Origin: Quadrisphaera sp. DSM 44207
Lineage (GTDB): Bacteria > Actinomycetota > Actinomycetes > Actinomycetales > Quadrisphaeraceae
DNA length: 64,000 nt
Direction: 5' to 3'
Assembly: GCF_900101335.1 (NCBI RefSeq)
Contig: NZ_FNKA01000002.1
Coordinates: forward strand, 558,001 to 622,000
Shown here in pieces: positions 17,996 to 28,100 of the stretch (positions within the stretch are counted from its first letter, which is position 1; each line of letters begins with the position of its first letter). The notes under the pieces were generated by a model. That model saw only the letters and a program-made list of their open reading frames with translations. It ran no database searches and was not told the DNA's origin. The translations under genes and the position numbers were made by a program.

Positions 17996-18473
17996 TGCGC
18001 GTGTGCAGGGCGACGAGCGTGGCCAGGCGCCTGGCCTCGCGGTCGGCGAAGGGCCCGTCCGCGCGCTGGACCCCCATCACGGCGAGGGTGTCGCCGTCCG
18101 CGAGGTCGAGCTGCACCCACGGGCGGCCGCCGCCGAAGTGGACGTCGACGACCTCGGCCCACTCCAGCTGCCGGCGCTGGACGAGGTTGCGCACGAACAG
18201 CCCCTGCGCGCTGGGCACCGCCCGCACGCTCGCCTGCAGGTGCAGGAACCCCGCGATCGCGGCGCCCACGGCGACGAAGCCCAGCTGGTCCAGGACGCCG
18301 GCGCCCGGAAGGAGCAGCGCGAGGACGACGCCCATGGCCACGGCCGCGACGCCCGTGACGCGGGCGACCGCCGGGCCGCGGCGCGGCCGGAAGGGCGCGT
18401 GCAGGGCGTCGGGAGGGCCGGCGGAGCGGTCGCGGGCGGGGCGGTCGCGGGCGGGGCGGTCGCGGGCGGCCAC
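17979..18473 (-). CDS. PH-domain membrane protein next to hisG
   Basis: A 164-residue protein. The N-terminus is a repeat ARDRPARDRPARDR from three 15-base DNA units. Two membrane helices come next (VTGVAAVAMGVVLALLLPGAG and QLGFVAVGAAIAGFLHL), then a bacterial PH-like domain with RRQLEWAEVVDVHF and WVQLDLADGDTLAVMGVQRADG. Genes of this sort follow hisG in many actinobacteria; function unknown. The GTG lies 3 bases after the hisG stop. No clear ribosome-binding site was seen, so the repeat-rich N-terminus may be shorter. Confidence 0.8.
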   Translation of the reverse strand: MAARDRPARDRPARDRSAGPPDALHAPFRPRRGPAVARVTGVAAVAMGVVLALLLPGAGVLDQLGFVAVGAAIAGFLHLQASVRAVPSAQGLFVRNLVQRRQLEWAEVVDVHFGGGRPWVQLDLADGDTLAVMGVQRADGPFADREARRLATLVALHTRTERDD

Positions 18474-18476
18474 GGG

Positions 18477-19322
18477 TCAGATCCGGCAGGCGTGGATGGT
18501 CGTGACGAGGATGGCGCGCGCGCCGAGGTCGTACAGCTCGTCCATCACGCGGTTGGTGCCCGCGCGCGGGACCATCGCGCGCACCGCCACCCAATCCGGG
18601 TCCGCGAGCGGGGAGACGGTCGGCGACTCCAGGCCGGGGGTGATCGCGCAGGCGGCCTCGGCGTGCTCGCGGCGCACGTCGTAGTCGACCATCACGTACT
18701 GGCGGGCGACCAGGACCCCCTGCACGCGGCGCACCAGCACCCCCAGGCCGTCGGGCTCCGGGGCGTCGCGGCGGCGCACGAGCACGGCCTCCGAGCGCAG
18801 GATCGGCTCCCCGAAGACCTCCAGCCCCGCGGCGCGCAGGGTGCTGCCGGTCTCCACGACGTCCGCGATCACGTCGGCGACGCCGAGGCGGACGGCGGTC
18901 TCCACGGCGCCGTCGAGGCGGACGACGTCCGCGACCACGCCCGCGGCGCGCAGGTGGTCCTCGACGAGGCCGGGGTAGCTGGTGGCCACGCGCACGCCCT
19001 GCAGGTCCGCGGCGCCCGCGGCCGTGCCCGGGTGCGCGGCGAAGCGGAACGTCGAGCCGGCGAAGGACAGCGGGAGGACCTCGGCGGCGGCGGCGCGGGA
19101 GTCGAGCAGCAGGTCGCGGCCGGTGATGCCGACGTCCAGGGTGCCGGAGCCGACGTAGAGGGCGATGTCGCGCGGGCGCAGGAAGAAGAACTCCGCGTCG
19201 TTGTCGGGGTCGGCGAGGACCAGCTCGCGCCCGTCGCGGCGGGTGGCGTAGCCCGCCTCGCCGAGCAGCTGGGCGGCCGGCTCGGCGAGCGAGCCCTTGT
19301 TCGGGACGGCGATGCGCAGCAC
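18477..19322 (-). CDS. hisG: ATP phosphoribosyltransferase, long form
   Basis: HisG joins ATP and PRPP in the first step of histidine synthesis. At 281 residues it is the long, HisZ-independent form with a C-terminal ACT-like regulatory domain. It starts LRIAVPNKGSLAEPA; DIALYVGSGTLDVGITGRD and the PRPP site IADVVETGSTLRAAGL are intact. The GTG at 19322 follows an AGGGGG stretch and lies 8 bases after the hisE stop, so hisE and hisG form an operon with the PH-domain gene. Confidence 0.96.
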   Translation of the reverse strand: MLRIAVPNKGSLAEPAAQLLGEAGYATRRDGRELVLADPDNDAEFFFLRPRDIALYVGSGTLDVGITGRDLLLDSRAAAAEVLPLSFAGSTFRFAAHPGTAAGAADLQGVRVATSYPGLVEDHLRAAGVVADVVRLDGAVETAVRLGVADVIADVVETGSTLRAAGLEVFGEPILRSEAVLVRRRDAPEPDGLGVLVRRVQGVLVARQYVMVDYDVRREHAEAACAITPGLESPTVSPLADPDWVAVRAMVPRAGTNRVMDELYDLGARAILVTTIHACRI

Positions 19323-19330
19323 GGGGCCCC

Positions 19331-19594
19331 CTACAGGTGCGCGTAGACGTCGCGCAGGCTCAGCCCGCGCGCCAGCATCAGCACCTGCACGTGGTACAGC
19401 AGCTGGGAGATCTCCTCGGCCGCCCGCTCCGGACCCTCGTGCTCGGCCGCCATCCACGACTCGGCGGCCTCCTCGACGACCTTCTTGCCGATGGCGTGCA
19501 CGCCGGCGTCGAGGGCGGCCACGGTGCCCGAGCCGGCCGGCCGCTGCTCGGCCTTGGCCGACAGCTCGGCGAACAGCTCGTCGAACGTCTTCAC
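19331..19594 (-). CDS. hisE: Phosphoribosyl-ATP pyrophosphatase
   Basis: HisE hydrolyses phosphoribosyl-ATP to phosphoribosyl-AMP. The protein is 87 residues, a full single-domain His[17 protein letters not shown] begins the protein, and the metal-binding helix [18 protein letters not shown] is complete, followed by [14 protein letters not shown]. The GTG at 19594 fits the family's N-terminus; the upstream open frame belongs to the neighbouring transporter region. It is the first gene of hisE-hisG. Confidence 0.95.
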   Translation of the reverse strand: MKTFDELFAELSAKAEQRPAGSGTVAALDAGVHAIGKKVVEEAAESWMAAEHEGPERAAEEISQLLYHVQVLMLARGLSLRDVYAHL

Positions 19595-19605
19595 GGGCGT
19601 CGACT

Positions 19606-21009
19606 CTAGGGCCGGGCGCCCGCGCCGGAGGGGCCGGTGCCCCGGACGGGCGCCGGCGCGGCGCGCCCGTCCACCGCCTGCAGGTCCACGTCCCGCGTCT
19701 CGCGCACCAGCAGCAGCGCGACCAGGGTGACCAGCGCGGCCGCCGTCAGGTACAGGCCGACGAGCCCCACGCCGCCGCGCAGCACGAGGGCGGCGGCGAT
19801 GGTCGGGGCGAAGGAGGCGCCCAGGATGCTGGCGAGGTTGTAGGAGACCGACGCGCCCGTGTACCGCACGGCGGTGGGGAACAGCTCGGGCAGCTGGGCG
19901 CCCATGGGCCCGAAGGTCAGGCCCATGAGGGAGAGGCCGAGGACGAGGAAGAGCAGCACCAGGGCCGTGGAGGGGCGGCTGAACAGCGGCGTGAAGAGCA
20001 GGCCGAACAGCGCGATCGCGATCGTGACCGCGATCAGGGTGCGGCGGCGCCCGAAGCGGTCGGCGAGCAGGCCCGCGACCGGGGTGAAGAGCCCGAAGAA
20101 GACCACGGCGGCCATGAGCAGCAGGAGGAACTCGCGCCGGTCGAAGCCGAGCCCGCCCTGCTCCACCGGCGTCGTGCCGTGGCTGAGGCTGAAGACGGTC
20201 ATGAAGTAGAACAGCACGTACGTCGCCAGCATGATCAGCGTGGCGAGGACGAGCGAGCGCGGGCTGCGGCGCACGACGGCCGCGACGGGCACGCGCTCGC
20301 GCTCGCCGGCCTCGAGGACCCGGCGGAAGGCCGGGGTCTCGTGCAGCTGGAAGCGCACGTACAGCCCCACGACGACGAGGACGGCCGAGAGCAGGAACGG
20401 CAGGCGCCAGCCCCAGGAGAGGAACTGCTCCTCGGTGAGCACCGCCGTGAGCAGGAGGAAGGTGCCGTTGGCGAAGAAGAAGCCGATCGGCGCCCCGAGC
20501 TGCGGGAAGGAGCCGAACCGGGCGCGCCGGCCCGGGGGCGCGTTCTCCGTGGCCAGCAGGGCCGCGCCGCCCCACTCCCCGCCCAGGCCCAGCCCCTGGC
20601 CGAAGCGCAGGACGCACAGCAGCACCGGCGCCAGCAGGCCGGCCTGCGCGTAGGTGGGCAGCACCCCGATGAGGACCGTGGACACGCCCATGGTCAGCAG
20701 GGACCCGACGAGGGTCACCTTGCGCCCGGCGCGGTCGCCGAAGTGGCCGAAGAGCGCCGAGCCGAAGGGGCGGGCGACGAAGGCGATGGCGAACGTCGAC
20801 AGCGACAGCAGCTGCGCGGTCGTGGGGTCGTCGGAGGAGAAGAACAGCGGCCCGAAGACCAGCACCGCCGCGGTGGCGTAGATGTAGAAGTCGTAGAACT
20901 CGATCGCCGTGCCGACGAGGCTGGCCACGAGCACCCGGCGGGTCGGGTTGGCGCCGGTGGGCCGCGCCCCGGAGGGCGCGGCGGAGGTCGGGCTGCTGCG
21001 AGCGGGCAC
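19606..21009 (-). CDS. MHS-family metabolite:proton symporter
   Basis: A 467-residue major facilitator with 12 predicted helices. [16 protein letters not shown] near the N-terminus, [13 protein letters not shown] (motif A) and [18 protein letters not shown] are signatures of the metabolite:H+ symporter group (ProP, ShiA, KgtP). The substrate is not predictable; organic acids, betaines or shikimate are typical. It is followed closely by hisE but has its own upstream gap with a hairpin, so it may be read separately. It lies in a segment that breaks the usual hisE-rpe neighbourhood. Confidence 0.9.
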   Translation of the reverse strand: MPARSSPTSAAPSGARPTGANPTRRVLVASLVGTAIEFYDFYIYATAAVLVFGPLFFSSDDPTTAQLLSLSTFAIAFVARPFGSALFGHFGDRAGRKVTLVGSLLTMGVSTVLIGVLPTYAQAGLLAPVLLCVLRFGQGLGLGGEWGGAALLATENAPPGRRARFGSFPQLGAPIGFFFANGTFLLLTAVLTEEQFLSWGWRLPFLLSAVLVVVGLYVRFQLHETPAFRRVLEAGERERVPVAAVVRRSPRSLVLATLIMLATYVLFYFMTVFSLSHGTTPVEQGGLGFDRREFLLLLMAAVVFFGLFTPVAGLLADRFGRRRTLIAVTIAIALFGLLFTPLFSRPSTALVLLFLVLGLSLMGLTFGPMGAQLPELFPTAVRYTGASVSYNLASILGASFAPTIAAALVLRGGVGLVGLYLTAAALVTLVALLLVRETRDVDLQAVDGRAAPAPVRGTGPSGAGARP

Positions 21010-21123
21010 GGGCGGGGCTCCTGCGGATCGGGGACGGCGCCGCGCAGGCTACGTCGTCCGTCCAGCAGGCGGTCGCCGCGTCCGGATCCTGAGACGTCCC
21101 TCGGAGGTGGCGCGCCGCGGGGC

Positions 21124-21156
21124 GGGCACCGCCGGCCTGCGGGACCGGCGGTGCCC
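21124..21156 (-). terminator. Terminator hairpin after the flavoprotein gene
   Basis: GGGCACCGCCGG (21124-21135) and CCGGCGGTGCCC (21145-21156) are exact reverse complements with a 9-base loop. It lies 9 bases after the TAG stop of the minus-strand flavoprotein gene, and separates the DHA2/flavoprotein pair from the MHS transporter gene. Confidence 0.7.
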
Positions 21157-21164
21157 GGGACCTC

Positions 21165-22268
21165 CTACGCGGTGGTCGCCGCGCCCAGCGCGGCGCCGAG
21201 CGCCGCGCCGGCGTCCGCGGTCCCCGGCTGCGTCGCCGTGCGCGTGCCCGCCAGCGCCGCGTCGGCGTCCGCGGTCGCCAGGTCCGCGTTCAGGTGGGCT
21301 CCCGCCAGCGCGCCCGCTGCGGCGGACGCGCCGACCTGGGCGCTCAGCTCGGTGGCGTTGCCGGCCACCCACACCCCGGGCACCGACGTGGTCCCGGCGA
21401 GGCCGGAGACGACGTGGCGTCCCGCGCCGGAGGGCAGGTCCCGCACCGGCAGGCCCAGCCCGTCCAGGCCGTCCAGGCGGGCCCGCGTGGTGGTGGCCAC
21501 CGCGAGGACCCGGCGCGGGACGACCCGGCCGTCGACCAGCCGCACCCCGGTGATGTCCTCGTCGTGGGACTCGACCGCGGCGACGGGGGTGTCGACGACC
21601 TCGATGCCGCGGGCGGCGAAGCGCGCACGGGTGGCCTCGTCGAGCTCGGTGCCGCGGGTGAAGTACACGAGGTCGTCGGTCAGCTGCCGGAACAGGAGCG
21701 CGTGGTGCACCGACGCCGGTCCGACGGCGAGGACCCCGATGGCCCGGTCGCGGACCTCCCAGCCGTGGCAGTACGGGCAGTGCACGACGGCGCGCCCCCA
21801 GTGCCGGGCGAGGCCGGGCACGTCGGGCAGCTCGTCGCGCAGTCCGGTCGCGACCAGCAGCCGGCGGGCGCGCACCGTCGCGCCGTCGGCCGTGGTGACG
21901 GTGAACCGCAGGTCGCCGGTGGCGGAGGGGGCGTCCGCGACGGCGGAGGTCACCTCGCCGGGCACGATCCGTCCGCCGTAGCCGCGCACCTCCGCTCGGC
22001 CCCGGCGCAGCAGCTCGGCCGGTTCGGTGCCCTCCAGGCCCAGGAGGCCGTGCACGCCGTCGGCGGGTGCGTTGCGGGGCGCGCCGCTGTCGATGACGAC
22101 GACCGAGCGGCGGGAGCGGGCGAGCACCAGCGCGCCGCTGAGACCGGCGGCGCCGCCGCCGATCACGACGGCGTCGACGGTCCCGGTCGGCAGGCCGTCG
22201 GGGAGGTCGCGGGTCGAGGTGGTCGTGGGAGCTCTTTCGTCCTCTCCGCTCCGCGCGGGCGGCCGCAT
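21165..22268 (-). CDS. Thioredoxin-reductase-like FAD/NAD(P) oxidoreductase
   Basis: A 367-residue flavoprotein. The FAD-binding site is [19 protein letters not shown] near residue 34. The redox-active pair is in [14 protein letters not shown] (CxxC), and [10 protein letters not shown] is the C-terminal FAD motif. The NADPH-site glycines ([11 protein letters not shown]) are altered from the usual GGGxSA. CPYCHG differs from CATCDG of true thioredoxin reductase and is typical of a broader family that includes gliotoxin-type dithiol oxidases. The ends are Ala-rich. The ATG overlaps the DHA2 gene as ATGA, so it is probably functionally linked with the efflux pump. Confidence 0.88.
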   Translation of the reverse strand: MRPPARSGEDERAPTTTSTRDLPDGLPTGTVDAVVIGGGAAGLSGALVLARSRRSVVVIDSGAPRNAPADGVHGLLGLEGTEPAELLRRGRAEVRGYGGRIVPGEVTSAVADAPSATGDLRFTVTTADGATVRARRLLVATGLRDELPDVPGLARHWGRAVVHCPYCHGWEVRDRAIGVLAVGPASVHHALLFRQLTDDLVYFTRGTELDEATRARFAARGIEVVDTPVAAVESHDEDITGVRLVDGRVVPRRVLAVATTTRARLDGLDGLGLPVRDLPSGAGRHVVSGLAGTTSVPGVWVAGNATELSAQVGASAAAGALAGAHLNADLATADADAALAGTRTATQPGTADAGAALGAALGAATTA

Positions 22269-23893
22269 CAGGCGTCGACCGCGTCGGGGGACCGGGCGGG
22301 GTCGGCCGGGGCGCCCACCGGCTCCGCCGGCGCGTCGTCGCCCGCACGGGTCCGTGGTCCTCGCACGAGGACGACGACGAGCAGCGCGAGCATCACGCCG
22401 ACACCGACCCACATGCCGTGCTGCCAGCCGTCGACGAAGGACTCCCGCGCGGCGGTGGTGAGCGCCTCGGCCTGCGGGCCCGCCGCCTCGGCGACCGCGA
22501 GGGCGTTGGCCGCGCCGTCGCGGGCGGTCTCGGCGGTCTCGGCGGGGATCCCCTCCAGGCGCGGGTCGATCGCCGAGCGGTACCCGGCGGACAGGACCGC
22601 TCCGAGCAGGGCGACCCCGAGCGCGGTGCCGAACTCCCGCGTGACGTCGTTGAGCGCGGAGGCCACGCCCTGGCGCGAACGCGGCAGCGAGGAGGTGATG
22701 GCCTCGGTGGCCGGCGTCATCGACAGGCCCATGCCCAGCCCCATCGCGGCGATCCCGGGCAGCACCGACGGGTACCCGCCCTCGACGGACACCAGGCCGG
22801 CCATGAGCGCCAGGCCGACCGCGCCCACCCCGATCCCCAGCGCCATCGTCGCGCGCCCGCCGATGCCGGCGGCGACCTTCGGCGCCAGGCCCGAGGCGAG
22901 CATCATCAGCAGCGCCATCGGCAGCAGCGCCGCGGTGGACCGCAGCCCGCCCCAGCCCAGCACCGCCTGGAAGAAGGGGTAGAGCACCACGGACACCCCG
23001 GCCTGGACGCCGAAGACCGTCAGCAGCGTCCCCGACCCGGTGGCCAGCCCGCGCTCGCGGAACAGCCCGACGTCCAGCAGCGGGCCCTCGCCGCGCCGTC
23101 CCCGGCGCAGCTCCCACCCCAGGAACGCGGCCGCGCCGAGGACGCCGACGACCAGGCTCCCCAGGGTCACCGGATCGGTCCACCCGCGCTCGGGACCCTC
23201 GTGCAGCAGGAGGGTCAGCCCGACCACCGCCACGACGGAGGTCAGCGCGCCGACGACGTCGAAGCCGTGGTCGCGGGCCTCCCGGGAGTCCGGGACCGCC
23301 CGCACGGCGACGACGACGGCCGTGACGACGAGGACCACCGGCAGGAGGAACGACCAGCGCCAGCTCGCGACGTCGACGAGGAGCGAGGAGAGGAACATGC
23401 CGAGCAGGCCACCGGCGCCGGCCACCGCGGTCCACACGCCGATCGCCTGCGAGCGGGCCTCGTCCGGGAAGCTCGAGGTGATCACGGCGAGGGTCACCGG
23501 CATGATCATCGCCGCGCCGACCCCGGCGAGGACCCGGGCGGCCAGCAGGACCTCCGTCGACGGGGCCAGACCCGCGGCGGCGCTGGCCACCCCGAAGACG
23601 ACCAGGCCGGTCAGCAGCACGGGTCTGCGGCCCCACCGGTCGCCGACCGCCCCCAGCGGGAGCAGCAGCGCGGCCAGGGTGACGGTGTAGGCGTTGATGA
23701 CCCACAGCACGGTGCCCTGGGAGATGCCGAACTCGACGGCGACGTCCGGCTGGGCGACGTTCAGGCCGGACACCGAGGCGATGACCGCCACCAGCGCGAG
23801 GCACACGCCGAGCAGGACCGCCCGGCGCCGTCGCGGATCGTCGATCGTGGCCGCGCCGACGTCGGTCGGTCGCAGGGACGGGATGGTGCTCAC
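22268..23893 (-). CDS. DHA2-family (EmrB/QacA-type) drug efflux transporter
   Basis: A 541-residue major facilitator with about 14 helices. GDRWGRRPVLLTGLVVFG is motif A, RVLAGVGAAMIMPVTLAVI is a DHA2-type motif C region, and SALNDVTREFGTALGVALLG is the typical late motif. Such pumps export drugs or natural products. The GTG at 23893 has GGGGAG before it and overlaps a possible small frame ending at 23890. The pairing with a CxxC flavoprotein is suggestive of self-protection against a thiol- or disulfide-containing compound, but this is inference. Confidence 0.92.
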   Translation of the reverse strand: MSTIPSLRPTDVGAATIDDPRRRRAVLLGVCLALVAVIASVSGLNVAQPDVAVEFGISQGTVLWVINAYTVTLAALLLPLGAVGDRWGRRPVLLTGLVVFGVASAAAGLAPSTEVLLAARVLAGVGAAMIMPVTLAVITSSFPDEARSQAIGVWTAVAGAGGLLGMFLSSLLVDVASWRWSFLLPVVLVVTAVVVAVRAVPDSREARDHGFDVVGALTSVVAVVGLTLLLHEGPERGWTDPVTLGSLVVGVLGAAAFLGWELRRGRRGEGPLLDVGLFRERGLATGSGTLLTVFGVQAGVSVVLYPFFQAVLGWGGLRSTAALLPMALLMMLASGLAPKVAAGIGGRATMALGIGVGAVGLALMAGLVSVEGGYPSVLPGIAAMGLGMGLSMTPATEAITSSLPRSRQGVASALNDVTREFGTALGVALLGAVLSAGYRSAIDPRLEGIPAETAETARDGAANALAVAEAAGPQAEALTTAARESFVDGWQHGMWVGVGVMLALLVVVLVRGPRTRAGDDAPAEPVGAPADPARSPDAVDA

Positions 23894-24075
23894 AGCTCCC
23901 CTTCGGGTGGTCGGGTGGTCGGGTGGTCCAGGGCCGTGCCCGGGGCCGGACCGCTGGTCTCGCGGACCGGGTGCGGGTCGGGCTCGACCGCCGCTGCGCC
24001 GCAGCGGCTGTGCGCCTGGTGCCGGTGGCGCTGTCGGTGCTGCTCGTCGAACGGCTCGGGACCGTCGTGCGTCAT
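23890..24075 (-). CDS. Possible small His-rich protein coupled to the efflux gene
   Basis: A 61-codon frame starting MTHDGPEPFDEQHRQ, with GGAGAG upstream of its ATG, and ending so that its TGA overlaps the DHA2 GTG as GTGA. The coupling and ribosome-binding site argue that it is real. The composition (many His, Gln and Pro, no known fold) and lack of any recognised family argue against. It may be a translated leader for the efflux gene. Confidence 0.35.
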   Translation of the reverse strand: MTHDGPEPFDEQHRQRHRHQAHSRCGAAAVEPDPHPVRETSGPAPGTALDHPTTRPPEGEL

Positions 24076-24187
24076 CGGGCTCTCCAGGCTGTGCTCGGCG
24101 TCGCCGCACCAGGTGGTCGTCCAGCTGCTGAGCGCAGCAGGACTCGGTGGAGAGCATCGGCACGCGTGGTCACGCAGGCAAGAGATG

Positions 24188-24201
24188 TTGCCGAACGGCA
24201 A
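24188..24201. promoter_or_regulatory. Candidate MarR/TetR-type operator upstream of the efflux pair
   Basis: TTGCCG-AA-CGGCAA is a perfect inverted repeat of 6 bp with a 2-base spacer, similar to MarR-family sites built on TTGCC/GGCAA. It lies in the 359-base gap between rpe and the DHA2 gene, which is otherwise non-coding apart from the possible small frame. No repressor gene is in this window. Confidence 0.5.
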
Positions 24202-24252
24202 TACGGCGCAGCGGCGGACGGTCCCGCCCGGGCCGCTCAGCGCACGGGGTCC

Positions 24253-24942
24253 TCAGCGCACGGGGTCCTCGGCGCGCGCCGCCGCGGCGGCGCGCTCGGC
24301 CAGGTCCCGCAGCTGCTCGACCACCGCGGCGGCGTCCTCGGCGCCGTAGACGGCGGAGCCGGCGACGAAGACGTCGGCCCCGGCCTCCGCGCAGCGCTCG
24401 ATCGTGGCGGCCGAGACCCCGCCGTCCACCTGCAGCTGCACCTGCAGGCCGGCGGTGCCGACCGCCGCGCGCAGCCGGCGCAGCTTGGGCAGGCAGACGT
24501 CGAGGAAGCCCTGGCCGCCGAAGCCCGGCTCGACGGTCATGACGAGGACCATGTCGAGCTCGGGGAGGAGGTCCACGAGCGGCTCGACGGGCGTGGCGGG
24601 GCTGACGGCCAGGCCCGCGCGCACGCCGCGCGCCCGCAGCGCCCGGGCCAGGCGCACGGGCGCGGCCACCGCCTCGGCGTGCACGGTGACCCCGGCCGCG
24701 CCCGCCTCCGCGTACGCCGGCGCCCACCGGTCGGGGTCGGTGATCATCAGGTGGCAGTCCAGCGGCAGGGGGCTGACCTGCGCCAGGCGCTCGACGACGG
24801 GCAGGCCGAGGGTCAGGTTCGGCACGAAGTGGGCGTCCATGACGTCGACGTGCGCCCAGTCGGCGGAGGAGATCCGCTCCAGCTCGGCCTGCAGGTTCGC
24901 GAAGTCGGCGGACAGGATGCTCGGCGAGATCGTCACGGCCAC
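24253..24942 (-). CDS. rpe: Ribulose-phosphate 3-epimerase
   Basis: Rpe interconverts ribulose 5-phosphate and xylulose 5-phosphate. The protein is 229 residues with a TIM-barrel fold. [48 protein letters not shown] and VDGGVS are all intact, with the metal-binding His and Asp residues in place. Just after its stop the DNA has a 16-base direct repeat (cagcgcacggggtcct). It heads the 3' end of the long rpe-rsmB-fmt-def-priA minus-strand run. Confidence 0.96.
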   Translation of the reverse strand: MAVTISPSILSADFANLQAELERISSADWAHVDVMDAHFVPNLTLGLPVVERLAQVSPLPLDCHLMITDPDRWAPAYAEAGAAGVTVHAEAVAAPVRLARALRARGVRAGLAVSPATPVEPLVDLLPELDMVLVMTVEPGFGGQGFLDVCLPKLRRLRAAVGTAGLQVQLQVDGGVSAATIERCAEAGADVFVAGSAVYGAEDAAAVVEQLRDLAERAAAAARAEDPVR

Positions 24943-24987
24943 GGTCGGCGAGCCTAGCCAGCGCCCTCGCGCCCCGGGGGCCGCGCG

Positions 24988-26493
24988 TCAGGTGCGGCGC
25001 AGCAGGGCGACGAACATCGCGTCGGTGCCGTGCCGGTGCGGCCACAGCTGGGCGCTCGGGCCGCTGCCCAGGTCGGGGACGTCGCGCCCGGCGGCGGCGC
25101 GCACGTGCGCCGGGGAGTCCAGGCGCGCCACGTCCTCGCGGCGGCGCAGCACGTCGTCGAGGACGGCGAGGGTCTCGGCCGGGTGGGGGGTGCAGGTCAC
25201 GTAGGCCACCACCCCGCCGGGGCGCACGGCGTCCAGCGCCGAGCGGAGCAGGGCCCGCTGCAGCGGCGCGAGGGAGGCGAGGTCGGCGGGGCTGCGCCGC
25301 CAGCGGGCCTCCGGGCGCCGGCGCAGGGCGCCCAGCCCCGTGCACGGGACGTCGACCAGGACGCGGTCGCGCGAGGCCGGCTCGCTCGCGCCGACCTCGC
25401 GCCCGTCCCCGACGCGCACCGACCAGGAGCCCGGGGTGCCGGCGAGGGCCTGCTCGACGAGGCGGGCGCGGTGCGGGGCCGCCTCGACGGCGAGCAGCTG
25501 CGCTCCGCGCCCGGCCGCCGCGCCCGCCAGCAGCGCCGCCTTGCCGCCCGGGCCCGCGCACAGGTCCGCCCACGCGGCGTCGTCGGAGGCCTCGCCCTCG
25601 ACGTCGGCGGCCAGGAGCGCCAGCGCCGCGAGCTGGCTGCCCTCGTCCTGCACGCGCGCGCGGCCCTCGCGCACGGCCGGCAGGCCGCCGGGGTCCCCGG
25701 CGGCCAGGACGGCGGCCAGCGGGGACCAGCGCCCCGGCCGTGCCCCGGCGGCGACGAGCTCGTCGACGCCGGCGAGGCCGGGGCGGGCGGCCAGGACCAC
25801 CTCGGGGCGGGCGTTGTCGGCCGCGAGCAGCTCCGGCAGCTCGGCCAGCGGCCGGCCGTGCGCGTGCAGCGCCTCGCGCAGCGCGCGCACCACCCACGCC
25901 GGGTGGCTGGAGCGCACGGCCAGCGCACCCACGGGGTCGGCCTGCGGGTCGGGCGCCACCTGCGCCAGCCACGCCTCGAGGTCGCGCTCGGCGACCCGGC
26001 GCAGGACGGCGTTGGCGAAGCCCCCGGCGCCGGCGCCCACCTCGCCGCGCACGAGGGCGACGGTCTCGGACACCGCCGCGTGCGGGGCCACGCGCAGGGC
26101 GAGCAGCTGGTGCGCGCCGAGGCGCAGGGCGTCGAGCACCGGCGCGTCGACCTGCTCCAGGGGGCGGTCCAGGCACGCGGCGAGCACGGCGTCGTACGTG
26201 CCGCGCCCGCGCAGCGCGCCGTAGGCCAGCTCGGTGGCGAACGCCGCGTCGCGCCCGGACAGCCCGGCCCGGCGCAGCAGGCGCGGCAGCACGAGGTTGG
26301 CGTAGGCGTCCTCCGCCTCGACGGCGCGCAGGACCTCGAACGCCACCCGCCGGGCGGCGTCGCCCGAGCGCGGGCGCGCCGAGGGGGCGGTGGCGCTGCG
26401 CCGGCGCGGGCCGCGCCCGGCGGGCGGCTGCTCGGCCCGCGGTCGCCGCTCCCCGCGCGGGCCCCGCTCCGGGGAGCGCCCGGCGCCCCTCAC
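24988..26493 (-). CDS. rsmB: 16S rRNA m5C967 methyltransferase
   Basis: RsmB methylates C967 of 16S rRNA. The protein is 501 residues. A basic, disordered 40-residue N-terminus is followed by a NusB-like RNA-binding domain (residues about 50-190) and a SAM-dependent methyltransferase domain. The SAM motif is [30 protein letters not shown] holds one active-site Cys, and [11 protein letters not shown] the second. Both catalytic cysteines are present. The GTG overlaps the fmt stop as GTGA, so the two are coupled. Confidence 0.94.
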   Translation of the reverse strand: MRGAGRSPERGPRGERRPRAEQPPAGRGPRRRSATAPSARPRSGDAARRVAFEVLRAVEAEDAYANLVLPRLLRRAGLSGRDAAFATELAYGALRGRGTYDAVLAACLDRPLEQVDAPVLDALRLGAHQLLALRVAPHAAVSETVALVRGEVGAGAGGFANAVLRRVAERDLEAWLAQVAPDPQADPVGALAVRSSHPAWVVRALREALHAHGRPLAELPELLAADNARPEVVLAARPGLAGVDELVAAGARPGRWSPLAAVLAAGDPGGLPAVREGRARVQDEGSQLAALALLAADVEGEASDDAAWADLCAGPGGKAALLAGAAAGRGAQLLAVEAAPHRARLVEQALAGTPGSWSVRVGDGREVGASEPASRDRVLVDVPCTGLGALRRRPEARWRRSPADLASLAPLQRALLRSALDAVRPGGVVAYVTCTPHPAETLAVLDDVLRRREDVARLDSPAHVRAAAGRDVPDLGSGPSAQLWPHRHGTDAMFVALLRRT

Positions 26494-27437
26494 GCGAACC
26501 GCTCCCCCGGCTGCGGGCGCACCCCGCGGGCCCAGTCGGCCGCCGGCATCGCCCGCCGGCCGGCCGGCTGCACCAGCCCCAGGCGCACCGGGTCGGTGGC
26601 GGTGCCGACCAGGACGCCGTCGCGGCCGGCGCGCAGCTCCCCCGGCACCAGCGGGGCGTCCTCCTCCTCGCTGGCCGCGACCTCCAGCACCGGCTCCACG
26701 GGCCCCAGCTTCAGGCGCTCCCCGCGCCACGTCGTCCACGCGCCGGGCGCGGGCGTGCAGCCGCGCACCCGCCGGTCGACGGCGCTCGCCGGCTCCTCCC
26801 AGCGCACGCGGGCGTCCTCGACGGTGACCTTCGGGGCGGAGCTGACCCCGTCGGCGGGTTGGGGCTGCGGCACCACCGCGCCGTCCTCGAGCCCGTCGAG
26901 GGTGGCGACGAGGAGGCGGGCGCCGTCGACGGCGAGGCGCGCCAGCAGGTCGCCGGCGGTCTCGCGCGGGCCGATGGCCGTGGTCATCGACCCCAGCACC
27001 GGCCCGGTGTCCAGGCCCTCCTCGAGGAGGAAGGTCGTGGCGCCGGTGACGTCGTCCCCGGCCATGACCGCGCGCTGCACCGGGGCCGCTCCGCGCCAGG
27101 CGGGCAGGAGGGAGAAGTGGAGGTTGACCCAGCCGCGCGCGGGGACGGCGAGGGCGGGCGGCGGCAGCAGGGCGCCGTAGGCGACGACCGGGCAGCACTC
27201 GGGAGCGAGCTCGGCGAGGGCGGCGAGGAAGGCGGGCTCGCCCGCGCGGTGCGGCTGCAGCACGGGCAGCCCGGCCTCCAGCGCCCGCTCGGTCACGGGG
27301 CTGCGCGAGGCGCGGCGTCCGCGGCCGGCGGGCGCGTCGGGCCGGCTGACCACGCCGGCGACCTCGTGGCGGGAGGCGAGCAGGGCCTCGAGGGAGGGCA
27401 GCGCCGGCGACGGCGTGCCGGCGAAGACGATGCGCAC
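26490..27437 (-). CDS. fmt: Methionyl-tRNA formyltransferase
   Basis: Fmt formylates initiator Met-tRNA using 10-formyltetrahydrofolate. The protein is 315 residues. It begins [16 protein letters not shown]. The catalytic region is [20 protein letters not shown], with the conserved Asn and His, and [10 protein letters not shown] follows. The C-terminal tRNA-binding domain is present. It lies between def and rsmB in the standard actinobacterial order; Def later removes the formyl group. Confidence 0.96.
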   Translation of the reverse strand: MRIVFAGTPSPALPSLEALLASRHEVAGVVSRPDAPAGRGRRASRSPVTERALEAGLPVLQPHRAGEPAFLAALAELAPECCPVVAYGALLPPPALAVPARGWVNLHFSLLPAWRGAAPVQRAVMAGDDVTGATTFLLEEGLDTGPVLGSMTTAIGPRETAGDLLARLAVDGARLLVATLDGLEDGAVVPQPQPADGVSSAPKVTVEDARVRWEEPASAVDRRVRGCTPAPGAWTTWRGERLKLGPVEPVLEVAASEEEDAPLVPGELRAGRDGVLVGTATDPVRLGLVQPAGRRAMPAADWARGVRPQPGERFA

Positions 27438-27462
27438 GGCGGGCGGGTGCGGCGGCCCCGCC

Positions 27463-28008
27463 TCAGCGGGCCGTGCCGAACGTCGCGTGGGGGCTGATCC
27501 GGACGGCGGGCACCGGCTGGCCCGCCCACCGCGCCTCGCGCACGGCCTTCATGGCCAGCTTGCGCTGCTCGCGGTCGAGCCGGTCGATGAACAGCACGCC
27601 GTCGAGGTGGTCGGTCTCGTGCTGGATCGCGCGGGCGAGCAGCTCGCTGCCCTGCAGCACCACCGGCTCGCCGTGCTGGTCGACCCCGCGCGCGACGACC
27701 GACATCGCCCGGCGCGTGTCGAACGCCAGGCCGGGGAAGGACAGGCAGCCCTCCTCGCCGTCCTGGCACTCCTGCGAGAGGGTCAGCTGCGGGTTGACGA
27801 GGTGGCCGACGACGCCGTCGACGGAGTACGTGAACACCCGCAGGGACACCCCGATCTGCGGGGCCGCCAGGCCGGCGCCGTCCGCGTCGAGCATGGTGTG
27901 CTCGAGGTCGGTGACGAGCTGGCGCAGCTCCCTGTCGAAGGTGGTGACCTCAGCCGCCCGGGTGCGCAGCACCGGGTCCCCGAAGATCCTGATCGGCTGG
28001 ATCGCCAC
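27463..28008 (-). CDS. def: Peptide deformylase
   Basis: Def removes the N-terminal formyl group from new proteins. The protein is 181 residues. The three family motifs are complete: [10 protein letters not shown] (residues about 45-54), EGCLSFPG with the metal-binding Cys, and HETDHLDG with two metal-binding His and the catalytic Glu. The ATG at 28008 is preceded by AGGAGC. It is followed by fmt after 25 bases. Confidence 0.96.
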   Translation of the reverse strand: MAIQPIRIFGDPVLRTRAAEVTTFDRELRQLVTDLEHTMLDADGAGLAAPQIGVSLRVFTYSVDGVVGHLVNPQLTLSQECQDGEEGCLSFPGLAFDTRRAMSVVARGVDQHGEPVVLQGSELLARAIQHETDHLDGVLFIDRLDREQRKLAMKAVREARWAGQPVPAVRISPHATFGTAR

Positions 28009-28100
28009 GCGCGGTGCTCCTCGTCGCCCCTCGTCCTGACCTGCCGGCGAGTCTACGGTGGCGCGCCGGGACGCCGGTGCGGGCGAGCGGCCCGCACGGG

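Noticed and set aside
22268-24163. Longer start of the DHA2 transporter (631 residues)
   Set aside because: The added N-terminus is Arg/Pro-rich and unlike the family; GTG 23893 has a strong ribosome-binding site and fits the family start.
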